From positions 64,547,029-64,611,028 of the forward strand of contig OY997652.1 of the NCBI GenBank assembly GCA_963921795.1: a stretch of 64,000 bases of DNA. The letters run 5' to 3'. Source of the DNA: Nannobrachium achirus. Taxonomy: Eukaryota; Chordata; Actinopteri; Myctophiformes; Myctophidae. The translations under genes and the position numbers were made by a program. How positions within the stretch are numbered: position 1 is the first letter of the stretch; each line of letters starts with the position of its first letter. Positions 10,674-22,113 of the stretch are shown here, in pieces. The notes beneath the pieces were generated by a model that worked only from the letters and a program-made list of their open reading frames with translations, had not been told where the DNA came from and searched no databases.

Positions 10674-11351
10674 TAGTCTAGTAATTCTAGGAAGAAAATC
10701 CACTCAGGTTGGAAAAAATTGTGTTATTTAGTTTCTCAACTGATTCTGACAGGAAATTAGGTCTACTAGCCAGGATAAAAAATCTACCATAATCTGCTCA
10801 CTGCAAATACCCACAGTGGCCAAATCAAGTTGGGCTCCCATCGACTTTCTATACAGGAGGAAAATACCCAGAAAAAAAATCTGCTTTAAGTAGGATGTGA
10901 GGGGTCTAACTAGGGGTTTGTCATGATGCTGAATCCATTGCAAGCATTTGTTTTGCACAAAAAACATTCCTTGAGCTAAGAATGGCCCCAGAAAATGATG
11001 GTTTAGTGTTGAAAAGTGATGAGTCATCACTTTTCATCAGTTTTGTGGCCGTTTTCTGGGGCCAATGTATGTTTTTTGTGCAAAACAAATGCTTGCAATG
11101 GATTCAGCATCATGACAAACCCCTAGTTAGACCCCTCACATCCTACTTAAAGCAGATTTTTTTCTGGGTATTTTCCTCCTGTATAGAAAGTCGATGGGAG
11201 CCCAACTTGATTTGGCCACTGTGGGTATTTGCAGTGAGCAGATCATGGTAGATTTTTTATCCTGGCTAGTAGACCTAATTTCCTGTCAGAATCAGTTGAA
11301 AAACTAAATAACACAATTTTTTCCAACCTCAGCTTTATTTATACTGGACTA
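10674..11351. mobile_element. Near-perfect 678-bp palindromic MITE, TSD TATT
   Basis: Ends TAGTCTAGTA and TACTGGACTA. TATT flanks it at 10670-10673 and 11352-11355. The other unit copy at 12925-12935 shows the unoccupied target (GTGCTATTACTTTT). The two arms are complementary nearly throughout and meet at AAGTGATGAGTCATCACTT (11013-11033) with essentially no loop. Related fragments lie at 44770-45100 and 55140-55260. A 4-bp TSD does not fix the superfamily. Confidence 0.85.
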
Positions 11352-11739
11352 TATTACTTTTCTTTCCGATCCACGTTACCATTGCAACGTAATTCGCAAA
11401 AAACGATGCCAAAAAACCCCATTCACTTAGAATGGGGGAAATTTCGGCACGTAATAACTGACGCACGATTTACGCCACCCCCGCAATATATATATCAAAA
11501 TGTGCGGCTCGGCCGGGAATGGTGTGCTATCACTTTTCTTTCCGATCCGTGTTACGATGGCAAAGTAATTCGTAAAAAACTACGCGCTAAAACCCCCATT
11601 GACTTTGAATGGGGGGGAAAAAAAACGGAAACTTTGACGCCACATAACTCTGCCATACTTTTGCCTAGCAACGTCATTTAAACTTTAAAATGCACACACA
11701 ACTTTGGTCTTTTTCCAGCCAATAGGGATGGGCTGTAAT

Positions 11740-12050
11740 TGATTAAGCCCCGCCCCCTCTGTATTCCTATTGGCTGGGTTTTAAACAGCCACTACTCCAG
11801 TTCACAGCATGGTACCGTCTTGAAACTTGGTGTCTGGACTTAAACGGCCAATAGGGACTTATTACTTAAGCCCCGCCCCCTCTAAAGCCCCGCCCCTATC
11901 TTCCTATTGGCTTAGCTTTAAACAGCTATATCCCCAGTTTGCAGCATGGTACCGTCTCGAAACTCGCTGTGTGTACTTACATGGCAAATAGGAATTATCT
12001 GTATTTGCTTAAGCCCCGCCCCCTCTGCACTCCTATTGGCTGGGCTTTAA
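11740..12050 (+). repeat. Reiterated GC-box plus CCAAT modules
   Basis: AAGCCCCGCCCCCTCT followed by CCTATTGGCTGGG occurs three times about 120-140 bp apart (from 11744, 11870 and 12010), with one extra GC box. These match consensus Sp1/KLF and NF-Y sites in sequence. Copy 2 has the same modules at about 13320, 13445 and 13585. Whether they drive transcription is unknown. Confidence 0.7.
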
Positions 12051-12120
12051 ACAGCCATGTCTCCACTTCCCAAAACGTTACTGGTCTCAAACTCGGTGGG
12101 TGGTCCCACAGTCCCAACGG

Positions 12121-12600
12121 CTAACCGCTAATGCTAACAAATGCTTATGCTAACAAATGCTAATGCTAACACATGCTAATGCTAATGCTAACAAATGCTG
12201 ATGCTAATGCTAACACATGCTAATGCTAACAAATGCTAATGCTAACAAATGCTAATGCTAAAAATGCTAATGCTAACAAATGCTAATGCTAACAAAAATG
12301 CTAATGCTAACAAATGCTAATGCTAACACATGCTAATGCTAATGCTAACATATGCTAATGCTAACACAAATGCTAATGCTAACAAATGCTAATGCTAACA
12401 CATGCTAATGCTAATGCTAACATATGCTAATGCTAACACAAATGCTAATGCTAACACATGCTAATGCTAACATATGCTAATGCTAACAAAAATGCTAATG
12501 CTAACAAATGCTAATGCTAACACATGCTAATGGTAACAAATGCTAATGCTAACACATGCTAATGCTAACAAATGCTAATGCTAACAAATGCTATTGCTAA
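12121..12600 (+). repeat. AATGCTAATGCTAACA minisatellite, array 1
   Basis: About 30 imperfect units built from AATGCTAATG and CTAACAA/CTAACACA, fading into mutated TGTTAATG-type units up to about 12720. Confidence 0.95.
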
Positions 12601-12780
12601 TGCTTAAAAAAATGTTAATGTTAAAGCTAATGATAAAAATGCTGATGTAAAACATTTGAATAATGATGTTAATGTTAATGCAAAATGCTAATGCTAACAC
12701 CAACTGCTATACAAGGATGCTAATGCTAACACCAACTGCTATACAAGGTTGCACACACTTAGCGAGCTGCAGGCACACTT

Positions 12781-12808
12781 AAAATTTCGTAGAAATTTTC
12801 TTTTCTAG
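12781..12808 (+). other. Helitron-like 3' terminus
   Basis: AAAATTTC, loop GTA, GAAATTTT forms an 8-bp perfect stem. Eight bases later the sequence reads CTAG followed by T. The homologous end at 58627-58654 keeps CTAG with a weaker stem. Confidence 0.5.
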
Positions 12809-12828
12809 TATATATATATATATAATGT

Positions 12829-13968
12829 TCCGACAAAATTTCGGCACGTAATAACTGCCGCACGATTTACGCCACCGCCGCAATATATACATCAAAACGT
12901 GCGGCTCGGCCGGGAATGGGGTGCTATTACTTTTCTTTCCGATCCGCGTTACCATTGCGACGTAATTCGCAAAAAACTACGCCAAAAAACCCCATTGACT
13001 TAGAATGGGGGAAATTTTGGCACGTAATAACTGCCGCACGATTTACGCCACCCCAGCAAAATATGCATCAAAATGTGCGGCTCGGCCGAGAATGGTGTGC
13101 TATTACTTTTCGTCCCGATCCACGTTACCATGGCAACGTAATTCGTAAAAAACTACGCGCTAAAACCCCCATTGACTTTGAATGGGGGACTGAAAAAAAC
13201 CCAGAAACTTTGGCGCCACATAACTCTGCCATACTTTTGCCTAGCAACTTCATTTAAACTTTAAAATGCACACTAAACTTTGGTCTTTTTCCGGCCAATA
13301 GGGATGAGCTGTAATTGATTAAGCCCCGCCCCCTGTGTATTCCTATTGGCTGGGTTTTAAACAGCCACTACTCCAGTTCACAGCATGGTACCGTCTTGAA
13401 ACTTGTTGTCTGGACTTAAACGGCCAATAGGGACTTATTACTTAAGCCCCGCCCTCTTAAGCCCCGCCCCTATCTTCCTATTGGTTGAGCTTTAAACAGC
13501 TATATCTCCAGTTTGCAGCATGTTACCGTCTCGAAACTCGCTGTGTGTACTTACATGGCCAATAGGAATTATCTGTAATTGCTTAAGCCCCGCCCCCTCT
13601 GCCTTCCTATTGACTGGGCTTTAAACAGCCATGTCTCCACTTCCCAACACGTTACTGGTCTCAAACTCGGTGGGTGGTCCCACAGTCCCACAGTCCCAAC
13701 GGCTAACCGCTAATGCTAACAAATGCTAATGCTAACAAATGCTAATGCTAACACATGCTAATGCTAATGCTAACAAATGCTAATGCTAATGCTAACAAAT
13801 GCTAATGCTAACACATGCTAATGCTAACAAATGCTAATGCTAAAAATGCTAATGCTAACAAATGCTAATGCTAACAAAAATGCTAATGCTAACAAATGCT
13901 AATGCTAACACATGCTAATGCTAACATATGCTAATGCTAATGCTAAATGCTAATGTGCTAAAACGGCC
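12829..13968 (+). mobile_element. Helitron-like repeat unit, copy 2
   Basis: Follows copy 1 after a (TA)n run. Same order of parts: two CACGTAATAACTGC modules, an actaaACTTTGGTC block, GC-box/CCAAT modules and a TAATGCTAAC array (13700-13955). The stem-loop/CTAG tail is not present; the unit ends near GCTAAAACGGCC. Confidence 0.5.
13700..13955 (+). repeat. AATGCTAATGCTAACA minisatellite, array 2
   Basis: About 16 imperfect units, the same family as array 1. Confidence 0.95.
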
Positions 13969-14020
13969 GAAAAAAGCATTACCGCTACTGAAAAAAAATA
14001 TACATATATTCTATTGATTA

Positions 14021-14053
14021 CATGGAGACACAAAGCTCTTTTTGTGTCTCCAT
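14021..14053. repeat. Short hairpin
   Basis: ATGGAGACACAAA and its complement with a short loop; no terminator or gene context. Isolated hairpin in AT-rich DNA. Confidence 0.6.
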
Positions 14054-14084
14054 AGGGAACTGCCGTTTGTCATAGGAGTGCAAC

Positions 14085-14841
14085 CATAGGCGGACTTTGC
14101 CATTTGCCCTAGGGGAGGCAGGCTTGAGCAGCAACATGCCAATTGTCAACCCCTCAACACTAACTTATCACACTGTCCAACTACTGTTATTCATTGTGTC
14201 CACCAGACCACTAGTGTACCAAATAAAACACAAGTAGGCCTACAATTATGTATGGTTAGAGCAGTGTCATTTTACAAATTGTGTTCATTATTAAGTAAAA
14301 TAGCGACTTTCATTATTGGTAACACAGTTGCAGCTTACAAGAAATGCCATTAAGAATAAACCATTTGATAATCTCAGCTATAATTTCTAAATGGCTACAA
14401 AACATTTTGTTTGATGCAGGACAATAATTATTGTAATTAAATGTATTTTAAGTAATGAACAATAAGGGAATATCAGTGAATAATAACCTTAATAAATAGA
14501 TATTTTTACATTTTAAACCCCTTTTTAATTATTTTTCAAGCCTAATATGTGTAATCTTTGTGTACAGTTCGGATATTGCAGGTATGTTCAGGTATATTCA
14601 TAGTCTGACAACCCCAATTCTTAGCAATGCCATCTTCAGAGAGAGAGAGGCTCTGATCACTTAACATTCCAATCAATCGACTTATTGTCGCCAGCTGTGT
14701 GATGGGGAGAAACCAGTGACTATTAGTTGGTTAATTCTTTAAAATAAATCATAACTCTTGACAGGAATGGGCTAGAGACTTACTTTTTTTCCCTAAATAC
14801 TCAGTGCAGTGCACCCCCTGCCCCCATAAAGTCCGCCCATG
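14085..14841. mobile_element. hAT-like MITE
   Basis: CATAGGCGGACTTT and AAAGTCCGCCCATG form inverted ends. The flanking octamers AGTGCAAC and AATGCACC match at 6 of 8 bases, as expected for an aged hAT TSD. The interior is AT-rich with no ORF of interest. Confidence 0.55.
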
Positions 14842-15007
14842 AATGCACCAAAAAACAAAAGAAAAGTCTCCGTGGTGTGTGAGCAGTCGATAGAAAATAA
14901 GTTATTTGGGGAGTGAACTATCCCACTAATGTGGTTCAACTGTTCCTCATTTTGCTGGGGACCCCCTGGAAGCCTGGAAGAAAAAAATATGTTTAATATT
15001 GATTGGA

Positions 15008-15025
15008 CACACACACGCGCACGCA

Positions 15026-15074
<49 letters not shown>
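15008..15074 (+). repeat. (CA)n with (GCAC)n core
   Basis: Compound microsatellite. It yields long but meaningless Cys/Val or His/Thr ORFs. A GCCAAAGAGAACG..AGAGAGCTGGCTCAA segment after it recurs at 15616-15655, so 15120-15610 may be an insertion. Confidence 0.95.
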
Positions 15075-15075
<1 letters not shown>

Positions 15076-15185
15076 ATGCCAAAGAGAACGCCAGTAGAGA
15101 CAGAGAGAGCTGGCTCAACAGGGACGTGCAGAGAATGTTAGAGCGGCAGGGGCTGAAATTCCTAAAAGGGCACTTTTGGTGAAAA

Positions 15186-15258
15186 CATCGAAAAAAGCAG
15201 ACCTCCAAGCTCACAACGCGTCGCAGCTTGTGAGCTTGGAGGTCGGCTATTTTCGATG
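15186..15258. repeat. Dispersed palindrome, site 15.2 kb
   Basis: Arms CATCGAAAAAAGCAGACCTC and its near complement enclose CAAGCTCACAACGCGTCGC. One of the better-preserved sites of the dispersed family. Confidence 0.8.
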
Positions 15259-15339
15259 CTTGATTTCTACACAGAGAGGCCAATTATTTTGGGGCCTATG
15301 TTCCCTCGACCCTATGTTCCCTCACTGAGGTTTGGGTTA

Positions 15340-15376
15340 GTGTTTGGATTAGGGTTAGGGTTAGGGTTAGGGTTAG
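15340..15376 (+). repeat. Telomere-like (TTAGGG)n
   Basis: Four to five tandem GGGTTA units preceded by CACTGAGGTTTGGGTTAG. Shares its ACTGAGGTT prefix with similar runs at 17.7 kb (reverse) and 29.75 kb. Confidence 0.85.
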
Positions 15377-15679
15377 GCATTGAGCATGGACCCATTCTTT
15401 CAACATAAGATGCTGCATCCAAGTTCAGGAGAGTTTGGAGTGGACAAGGCAATTCTCTTGAATGCTGCCTTCAGGTATGGCATGGAAAGAGGAGCATTTG
15501 CATTTCTTTCACCACCATAAAAACTGCATTCATGGTCTGGAGAGGGCACTTTTTACATAAATGCAAAAGGGCAGGGGCTCAAGCCCCCTTTGATGTCTAT
15601 GTGTGCACGTGCCTGCCAAAGAGAACGGCTGTAGAGACAGAGAGAGCTGGCTCAATGTAGCAAAGTTATGGAGGACTTT

Positions 15680-16700
15680 GATTTACTTGCATAGCAAGCC
15701 GCAGGCCAGGCCGGCCCACAGGGGCTAGCCTATACAGACGAGACGTGCATCAATATGCGGGAGCGTGTGGTCAATCAAGCGCAGCTTTAATTGCAAAATG
15801 GTCTCATCAATCGTGTCGGCAACGATGGACGGGGACTTTTATACAGTCAGGCTATACGTAGCCGTTCTCACACGTTCGTCTCCTCAGGAGGGGGCCGCCG
15901 TATCGATCTGAAACTGATTGAAGCTGATGTTAAACTTTTCCCAAATTTATGTATTAGCATTTTTGCCACGGGCTATGGGATCTGCAGCAGTCGCCGTCTC
16001 AAGTCTGCATATAGATTGAGTGCACGCGTTCCCCCCCGGGTATGGACCAGAGTTCCATTAATAAGCAAGTTGTGGCATGTCGCCATGCACGGTATAGTGG
16101 CAGCTGTGGCACGCAGGACTTCTGACGGGAGAGTGTTTTTTGCACGCCGTTCAGTCCGAGTGTATCAAAAAAGCAACTGGGTTAACCATGCAAGGCCCAG
16201 CGTTGCTTTTTGGCAACATTTTTTAAATCATTTAAAAAAAATGTTATAATTAGTTTTCCTGTTCTTTTTTCACATTAACATCACCATTAAATCCTATTGT
16301 TTAGTATTACAATGCCATTGGCCACGATATTTGCATATAAATACCCCCCACAGATCTCTGGAGTCCAGAGTCTTGACAAACAACATCACACTTTTTTAAC
16401 TGAAGCTATTCCTCACAAAAACATAAGTAAAATGCCTGTAATATTTTTTTTGGTGATCATTAGAATGTCTAGAACATGTACATATATAAATATACCACAA
16501 AATGCTAATTAGAGCATGATTTATGATTTATGGCTATAAAACCTTACAAAAAACATTATTATTTTTTAAACATTACATTTTCCTCTGATTAGGACTCCTA
16601 CAACACCATCTGATTTCTTTTTCTTTTTTCTTTTTTTTTAGCAAGTAGAAATTAATTTGGGTCTTGCAGGGTTAAGGCGGCGGAAGCTTGTGATTGGCTG
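15680..16700. other. No supported gene; inverted-repeat left arm
   Basis: An ORF of 152 codons at 15791-16249 has no recognisable domain and contains an inverted repeat (16090-16195) matching 17840-17940, so it is probably repeat-derived. The rest is AT-rich without features. Confidence 0.5.
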
Positions 16701-16727
16701 CACGGAAGTGCAGAAAGTCAACCTAAC

Positions 16728-17673
16728 CATAGACGGACTATGAAAAAATGGGCCCCTGGGCCTAAAAATGCAAAGGGCCCCCTTCTTACGACCGCACAGC
16801 GACATAGTGACGGTGTGTGTTCCGTGTGCGCGGCACACGGAACACAAAAAAGAGCCCCTGAAATGTATAGAATAGTTATACCGTAACCATAACACACAAT
16901 ATTGTGTAGCTTAACATAGTAGCTATTCTTGAAAACATTTTGGATGGGTTTATTTTCCCTCTGCTCTGCCCTAAAAACAGTGGTGCCAGGTTCAAAGTTA
17001 TTCTATGCTGTGTGATAACATTCTTCATCATGCTTATGTTAGCTGCTAAAGCAACTTAAAAGAAAAAAATAAGAAAATCTAACAATACTTTATATAAAAT
17101 TGGGTGATATATTATTATCTATATTTTAATAATAGATTATTCATTATACTTCTTGCAAGAGTTTGGCCCCTATAGGGCTTTTTATGTTTATGCAAAGAAT
17201 CTCACTTGTCCCAGGCAGCCAAGTAAGGCTGGTGGTAACACATACTTAAAGGACCATACAGTCAAGTGTTACAGTATATGATGCTATGGTATGAATGAGG
17301 GGGCCCATTTAGATTAATCGGGGTAAATAACATAACAGTTATGTTATCTACCCCGGTTTATCTACTACCACTACATTGTTGTAATGTGTGGACATTAGAA
17401 AATGTAATTGTTTTGCACTTGCTTTTTGGATCCCTCACTCTGAAGTCTTATAGATAAACTGAGGAGCTAAACACTTACAGTATAACATGTATCATGGTGT
17501 TTTCGGAATATTTGGGGTTATTTTATTGACATGAACAAATAAAATAGTGTCTGGCAAATAGCGCAACGTTAATAACAGGGACACAGGTTCACGGTGGCTC
17601 AAGCTGAGGGGCCCCCCTAGCTCAGGGGCCCCTGGGCCTGGGCCCATTGTGCCCGTTGGGTAATCCATCCCTG
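16728..17673. mobile_element. hAT MITE with exact 8-bp TSD AACCTAAC
   Basis: Ends CATAGACGGACTATG and GGTAATCCATCCCTG, with GGGCCCCTGGGCC-type subterminal repeats on both sides. AACCTAAC is exactly duplicated at 16720-16727 and 17674-17681. Length 946 bp, no transposase. Confidence 0.85.
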
Positions 17674-17835
17674 AACCTAACCTTAACCCTAACCCTAACC
17701 TCAGTAAAACTAACGCTTTTGAATGCTAACCTGGTGAATGCTAACCTGCCGCCGCTGGTGAATGCTAACCTGGTAAATGCTAACCTGCCGACGCTGGCGA
17801 AAATGCCAACCTGGTGAATGTTAAACTGGTCGGAC
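17674..17835. repeat. Telomere-like run and GCTAACCTG minisatellite
   Basis: AACCCTAACCCTAACC at 17680-17700 is followed by about six units of GAATGCTAACCTGGT/GCCG (17718-17835). On the reverse strand the junction reads ACTGAGGTTAGGGTTAGGG. Confidence 0.8.
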
Positions 17836-18242
17836 CAACGGTGCTTAACCCAGTTGCTTTTTTTACACACTCAGACTGAAAGACCTGCAATAAACACTCT
17901 CCCAACTTCTGACAGGCAGGTACAGACACTCTGGGGTGGCAGCTTGAGTTTTCTGTAAACTATATGTTTAGCCTGCATTATATAAAACAGGGGTCTTTGA
18001 CGTTTTCAGGCCAAGGACCCCTTAGTTGAGAGAGAGATGAAGCAGGGACCCCCACAACCTTTTTCAGAAATTCCGCATTTCATTTTGTTTCATTGTTTGA
18101 AAGCACAATCATCAGTGTATTTCGGATTCATGTCAATTTGTGTTTTCAGATATTTAACCACTTGAACTGTCAATACTTAATAAAGTTGACCTTTCACTAT
18201 GTACTTAGTCTGCTCTTTTTCCCCTCTACAACAAAGCTCTTT

Positions 18243-18321
18243 GCCAAAAATAGCCAAACTACAAGCTCACAACGCCTCGCAGCACGAGGCGTTGTGAGCT
18301 TGTAGATCTGCTATTTTTGGC
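18243..18321. repeat. Dispersed palindrome, site 18.2 kb
   Basis: GCCAAAAATAGCCAAACTAC and its near complement enclose AAGCTCACAACGCCTCGCAG and its complement. This is the longest, best-preserved version, about 79 bp, inside the left end of the hAT element. Confidence 0.9.
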
Positions 18322-19279
18322 TAAGTTATCAGAATAAGGACACTAGGGTTCAAGTGGTTAATATAAAAAAGGAGAAAAAAGTTCTATGCACAAAGATTTG
18401 AACAACCCCCTAAATAGACAAGGCAGAATTTCTGAAAATGTGCTTGTATAAAGTCCCGAAGGCATTTTGCGAATATTTATTATATACAACTGTTCTAGGG
18501 GTATTAAGGGATGCTGAATCCAAATTTGCTGTATATAATGCTCAAACATGTTCCTAAATGGCTCAAAATTGAGAAATCCAACATGGCAGCCACTGCAAGG
18601 CTGAACTCTATTTAAGTGAAAATCTTTTTGACTAAACAAGGTAGAAACTTGAACTAAATGTGTTTTTCTAGGTTAGCCTACATGGGGAATTTGAAATTCT
18701 ATCCTGATTTTAGATCAGACGTGAATAATTGGCTTGAAACACATACATGTATAGCAGAAAAGGTTCGTTATTGATGCATAATTCGTCAAACAGAAACAAA
18801 AGCAGGATGAACCATGGTTTTATTCATCAAAACTCTTTTGATTTAGATTTTTCTATCAACAAGTCATATATGCAAATTATGAAGGTAGGCTACATTAATT
18901 TAGCCTATTTGCAGTCATCGATATTTCGAGCAGATAGGTATCTTGCAGCTGCATGCATCCAATTCCACTTTTCCTGAATAGAATAGAATGGATTATAATA
19001 TAATATAATACAATAGTATTTTACCATATCAATAAAAGTAAATGTACATGGGAATACTTCTTACTGTAATCCTTACTGTGGCAGCTTATTCACAGTCTTC
19101 CTCAGTGTTCCGGCAAGAGTTGAGTGTTTTGCAGTTGCATGCTTCCATGCCATATGACTCTTTCTGGATAGAATAGAAGAGAGTTTATAGCCAGCACAAG
19201 TACATCAGGGTAGGGTTCATCAATCTGTCAACATCTAAGAGTCAGAGTATGCAGTCTAGTAGGCTGATATTCTCTAAAA

Positions 19280-19820
19280 TTACCAAATCCCATTAGTACA
19301 ATCTATTATACATACATACCTGCAGCTGCAGCGTTGGCTGAGGCACTCCTTTGTACACCCACATGAAGTGAACTCCCTGCAGGCTTTGGGCATAGGTGGC
19401 AGACAGAGTAGCCGTGGCACTAACTGGCCTTCCTTGATCATCCAATACAATTTCCTCCACTGGAGGAAGATCGGGGTGTGGCAGGTGAGCTTGATTCCAT
19501 ATAGTTGCTTGATAGTGTGCACGCATGATATGGAACCTCACAGCATCTGTGGTTGGTGGCAGAGTCTCTTGGGGACGACCTTTGCAGAATGACTTTACTC
19601 ATGCTTTGTTGCATGAATCAACGTCGGGCACACCATAGATCTTACAAATGAATCTTTCTGATGATGTCACAATATCTTCTGTGAAAGGGCCCTTCCCAAG
19701 GCCAGCAAGATCAGTGTGATGTTGTTCAAACACCTGCCAGGCTGTCTTCTTTCTGTGGCCGCTGAACTGTGACACACTGTCACATCCAGTAAGGGCATGG
19801 AAGGCAAGGAGTGTCCACAA
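19280..19820 (-). pseudogene. Mirror copy of nuclease-like/Cys-rich protein remnant
   Basis: Read on the minus strand in pieces: LLAFHALTGCDSVSQFSGH, HTDLAGLGKGPFTEDIV, SSERFICKIYGVPDVDS, then RFHIMRAHYQATIWNQA and MPKACREFTSCGCTKECLSQ. The frames are interrupted. It is the inverted partner of the plus-strand copy at 19864-20530. The Cys-rich tail matches an uncharacterised transposon-associated protein family I know from fish and invertebrates; the assignment is from memory. Confidence 0.55.
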
Positions 19821-19863
19821 GGAAGCTGATACACGACTGATCCTTCACTGTATCCACGCACTG

Positions 19864-20530
19864 ATGGAAACAGTAGTCGTGTCAGCACGTGACACAGACG
19901 TGCTTCTACTACTGCTTGCTTACTTTGACAAAATCAGATGTACCTATGTCTACATGAAAGCTGGGATATCAAAGGACCCAAAGTTTTTCCCAGTGCATGA
20001 AATTCACAGGATACTGTCTGAGGATCAACTGGACACACTCCTTGCCTTCCATGCCCTTACTGGATGTGACAATGTGACTCAGTTCAGCGGCCACGGAAAG
20101 CCTGGCAGGTGTTCGAACATCATCACACTGATCTTGCTGGCCTTGGGAAGGGCCCTTTCACAGAAGATATTGTGACATCATCAGAAAGATTCATTTGTAA
20201 GATCTATGGTGTGCCTGACGTTGATTCATGCAACAAAGCACGAGTAAAGTTATTCTGCAAAAGTCGTCCCCAAGAGACTCTGCCACCAACCACAGATGCT
20301 GTGAGGTTCCATATCATGCGTGCACACTATTAAGCAACTATATGGAATCAAGCTCACCTGCCACACCCTGATCTTCCTCCAGTGGGATGGATGATCAAGG
20401 AAGGCCAGTTAGTGCCACGGCTACTCTGTCTGCCACCTATGCCCAAAGCCTGCAGGGAGTTCACTTAATGTGGGTGTACAAAGGAGTGCCTCAGCCAACG
20501 CTGCAGCTGCAGGTATGTATGTATAATAGA
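19864..20530 (+). pseudogene. Nuclease-like/Cys-rich transposon protein remnant
   Basis: Starts METVVVSARDTDVLLLLLAY, whose VxxxDTDVLLLL pattern resembles the start of PIN/FEN1-like nuclease folds (inference), then HEIHRILSEDQLDTLLAFHA and LTGCDNVTQFSGHG. A frame change at about 20100 moves the reading to VFEHHHTDLAGLGKGPFTED and GVPDVDSCNKARVKLFCKS, followed by LPPTTDAVRFHIMRAHY. The Cys-rich C-terminus at 20430-20510 is also out of frame. Only the 19830-20030 part is unique; the rest is mirrored on the left. It cannot make a full protein. Confidence 0.6.
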
Positions 20531-20942
20531 TTGTACTAATGGGATTTGGTAATTTTAGAGAATATCAGCCTACTAGACTGCATACTCTAGACTCTTAGAT
20601 GTTGACAGATTGATGAACCCTACCCTGATGTACTTGTGCCGGCTATAAACTCTCTTCTATTCTATCCATAGAGAGTCGTATGGCATGTATGGAAGCATGC
20701 AACTGCAAAAAACTCAACATTTGCCGGAACACTGAGGAAGACTGTGAATAAGCTGCCACAGTAAGGATTACAGTAAGAAGTGTTCCCATGTACATTTACT
20801 TTTATTGATATGGTAAAATACATTCTATTCTATTCAGGAGAAGTGGAATTGGATGCATGCAGCTGCAAGATACCTATGAGATCTGCTCGAAATATTGATG
20901 ACTGCAAATAGGCTAAATTAATGTAGCCTACCTTCATATTAA

Positions 20943-21462
20943 AGGGATATTTCTCTTTCAAAAAACTTTTGGTAATTTTATCGTCTAATTAGGCTTTTAT
21001 AAACACCCTGAACAGTTTTTAATTTGCTTGATTCAATATTTAGATATTTGATGTAAATGTTACCAGGCCCTCGGCCTCTCCCCACAGACACCCATTGTAA
21101 CTTCAAACTTCATTTTAACCATGATAGATTCATTAAAAACACCCATTATTTTTTCTGGTGTCTCATATTACCCTCCTAATATGTGAGCAGGTCGTGTTTT
21201 TTCAATAACATTTTTCATTTATTTTTAATAATTATTTTTTGAATTTATTTTTTTCCATTTTCCCAAATAATTAATAAAAACAAATGAAAAAGGTTATGGG
21301 AAAAAAACACGGCCTGCTCACGTATTAGGAGGGTAGAATGAGTCACCACAAAAAATAATGGGTGTTTTTAATGAATGGTTAAAATGGAGTTTGAAGTTAC
21401 AATGGGTGTGTGTGGGGAGAGAAGCCCTTCCCCTGTTTCCCTGTTGAAAGTGGAATATCCCT
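20943..21462. mobile_element. Foldback MITE with TTAA target (first of an abutting pair)
   Basis: Ends AGGGATATTTCTCTTTC and GAAAGTGGAATATCCCT, flanked by TTAA (20939-20942, 21463-21466). The interior is also inverted around about 21220. TTAA duplication is typical of piggyBac and Kolobok superfamilies. No ORF. Confidence 0.88.
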
Positions 21463-21466
21463 TTAA

Positions 21467-22113
21467 AGGAGTCATCCAGACCAAAACACATATAGGGTTA
21501 AATCTGTCTTTTATCATACCCCTTTATACCTGCTTTAGTCGATTTTTTTCATAGCTGCCCCTTTTGCTAGATTTCGGCTGCCCCTGTTGCTAGATTTTGC
21601 GGGCCCTCTCATAACTAACAGAGTGTATAGCCTTTATACTAGTGCGGTTATTTCTTCAGCTTCAAAGTTAGTATTTTTTTATTGGATTGTGTTTACACAA
21701 CGTCCTGAGACCAACCAAACCGCTGTTTTGACCTCACAGGCACCCTTACTTGTCAAACCGACCCCTCCCTCCCCTCCCTTTATAGCCTCTCCTCTCCCTG
21801 TTCTGGTGCAGAGCAGAAGCCGTTTGACAAGTAAGGGTGCCTGTGAGGTCAAAACAGCGGTTTGGTTGGTCTCAGGACGTTGTGTAAACACAATCCAATA
21901 AAAAAATACTAACTTTGAAGCTGAAGAAATAACCGCACTAGTATAAAGGCTATACACTCTGTTAGTTATGAGAGGGCCCATGAAATCTAGCAACAGGGGC
22001 TGCCGAAATCTAGCAACAGGGGCAGCTATGAAAAAAATGGAATAAAGCAGGTATAAAGGGGTATGATAAAAGACAGATTTAACCCTATATGTGTTTTGGT
22101 CTGGATGACTCCT
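21467..22113. mobile_element. Foldback MITE with TTAA target (second of the pair)
   Basis: Ends AGGAGTCATCCAGACC and its complement; TTAA at 21463-21466 (shared with the previous MITE) and 22114-22117. Arms of about 300 bp are nearly identical in opposite orientation, so both strands read the same 104-residue ORF, which is an artefact of symmetry. Confidence 0.9.

Larger units (their letters stand above)
10578..12808 (+). mobile_element. Helitron-like repeat unit, copy 1
   Basis: Starts with about 100-bp CACGTAATAACTGC modules (10590, 11450; further ones in copy 2), then GC-box/CCAAT modules, an AATGCTAATGCTAACA array, and a tail CAAGGTTGCACACACTTAGC. It ends in a perfect 8-bp stem-loop, CTTTT and CTAG. 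A 3' stem-loop followed by CTRR and an internal minisatellite are known traits of non-autonomous Helitron/Helentron elements; membership here is inference. The head is split by the palindromic MITE at 10674-11351. Confidence 0.45.

Noticed and set aside
12121-13955. CRISPR-like array appearance
   Set aside because: Units are contiguous with no unique spacers, in a eukaryotic minisatellite.
15340-15376. True telomere or subtelomere
   Set aside because: Only four to five units, embedded in single-copy-like DNA and repeated in other elements.
15791-16249. 152-codon ORF
   Set aside because: No domain, includes an inverted repeat arm also found at 17.85 kb, no splice or promoter support.
21587-21993. 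Identical 104-residue ORFs on both strands
   Set aside because: Artefact of the near-perfect inverted symmetry of the MITE 21467-22113.
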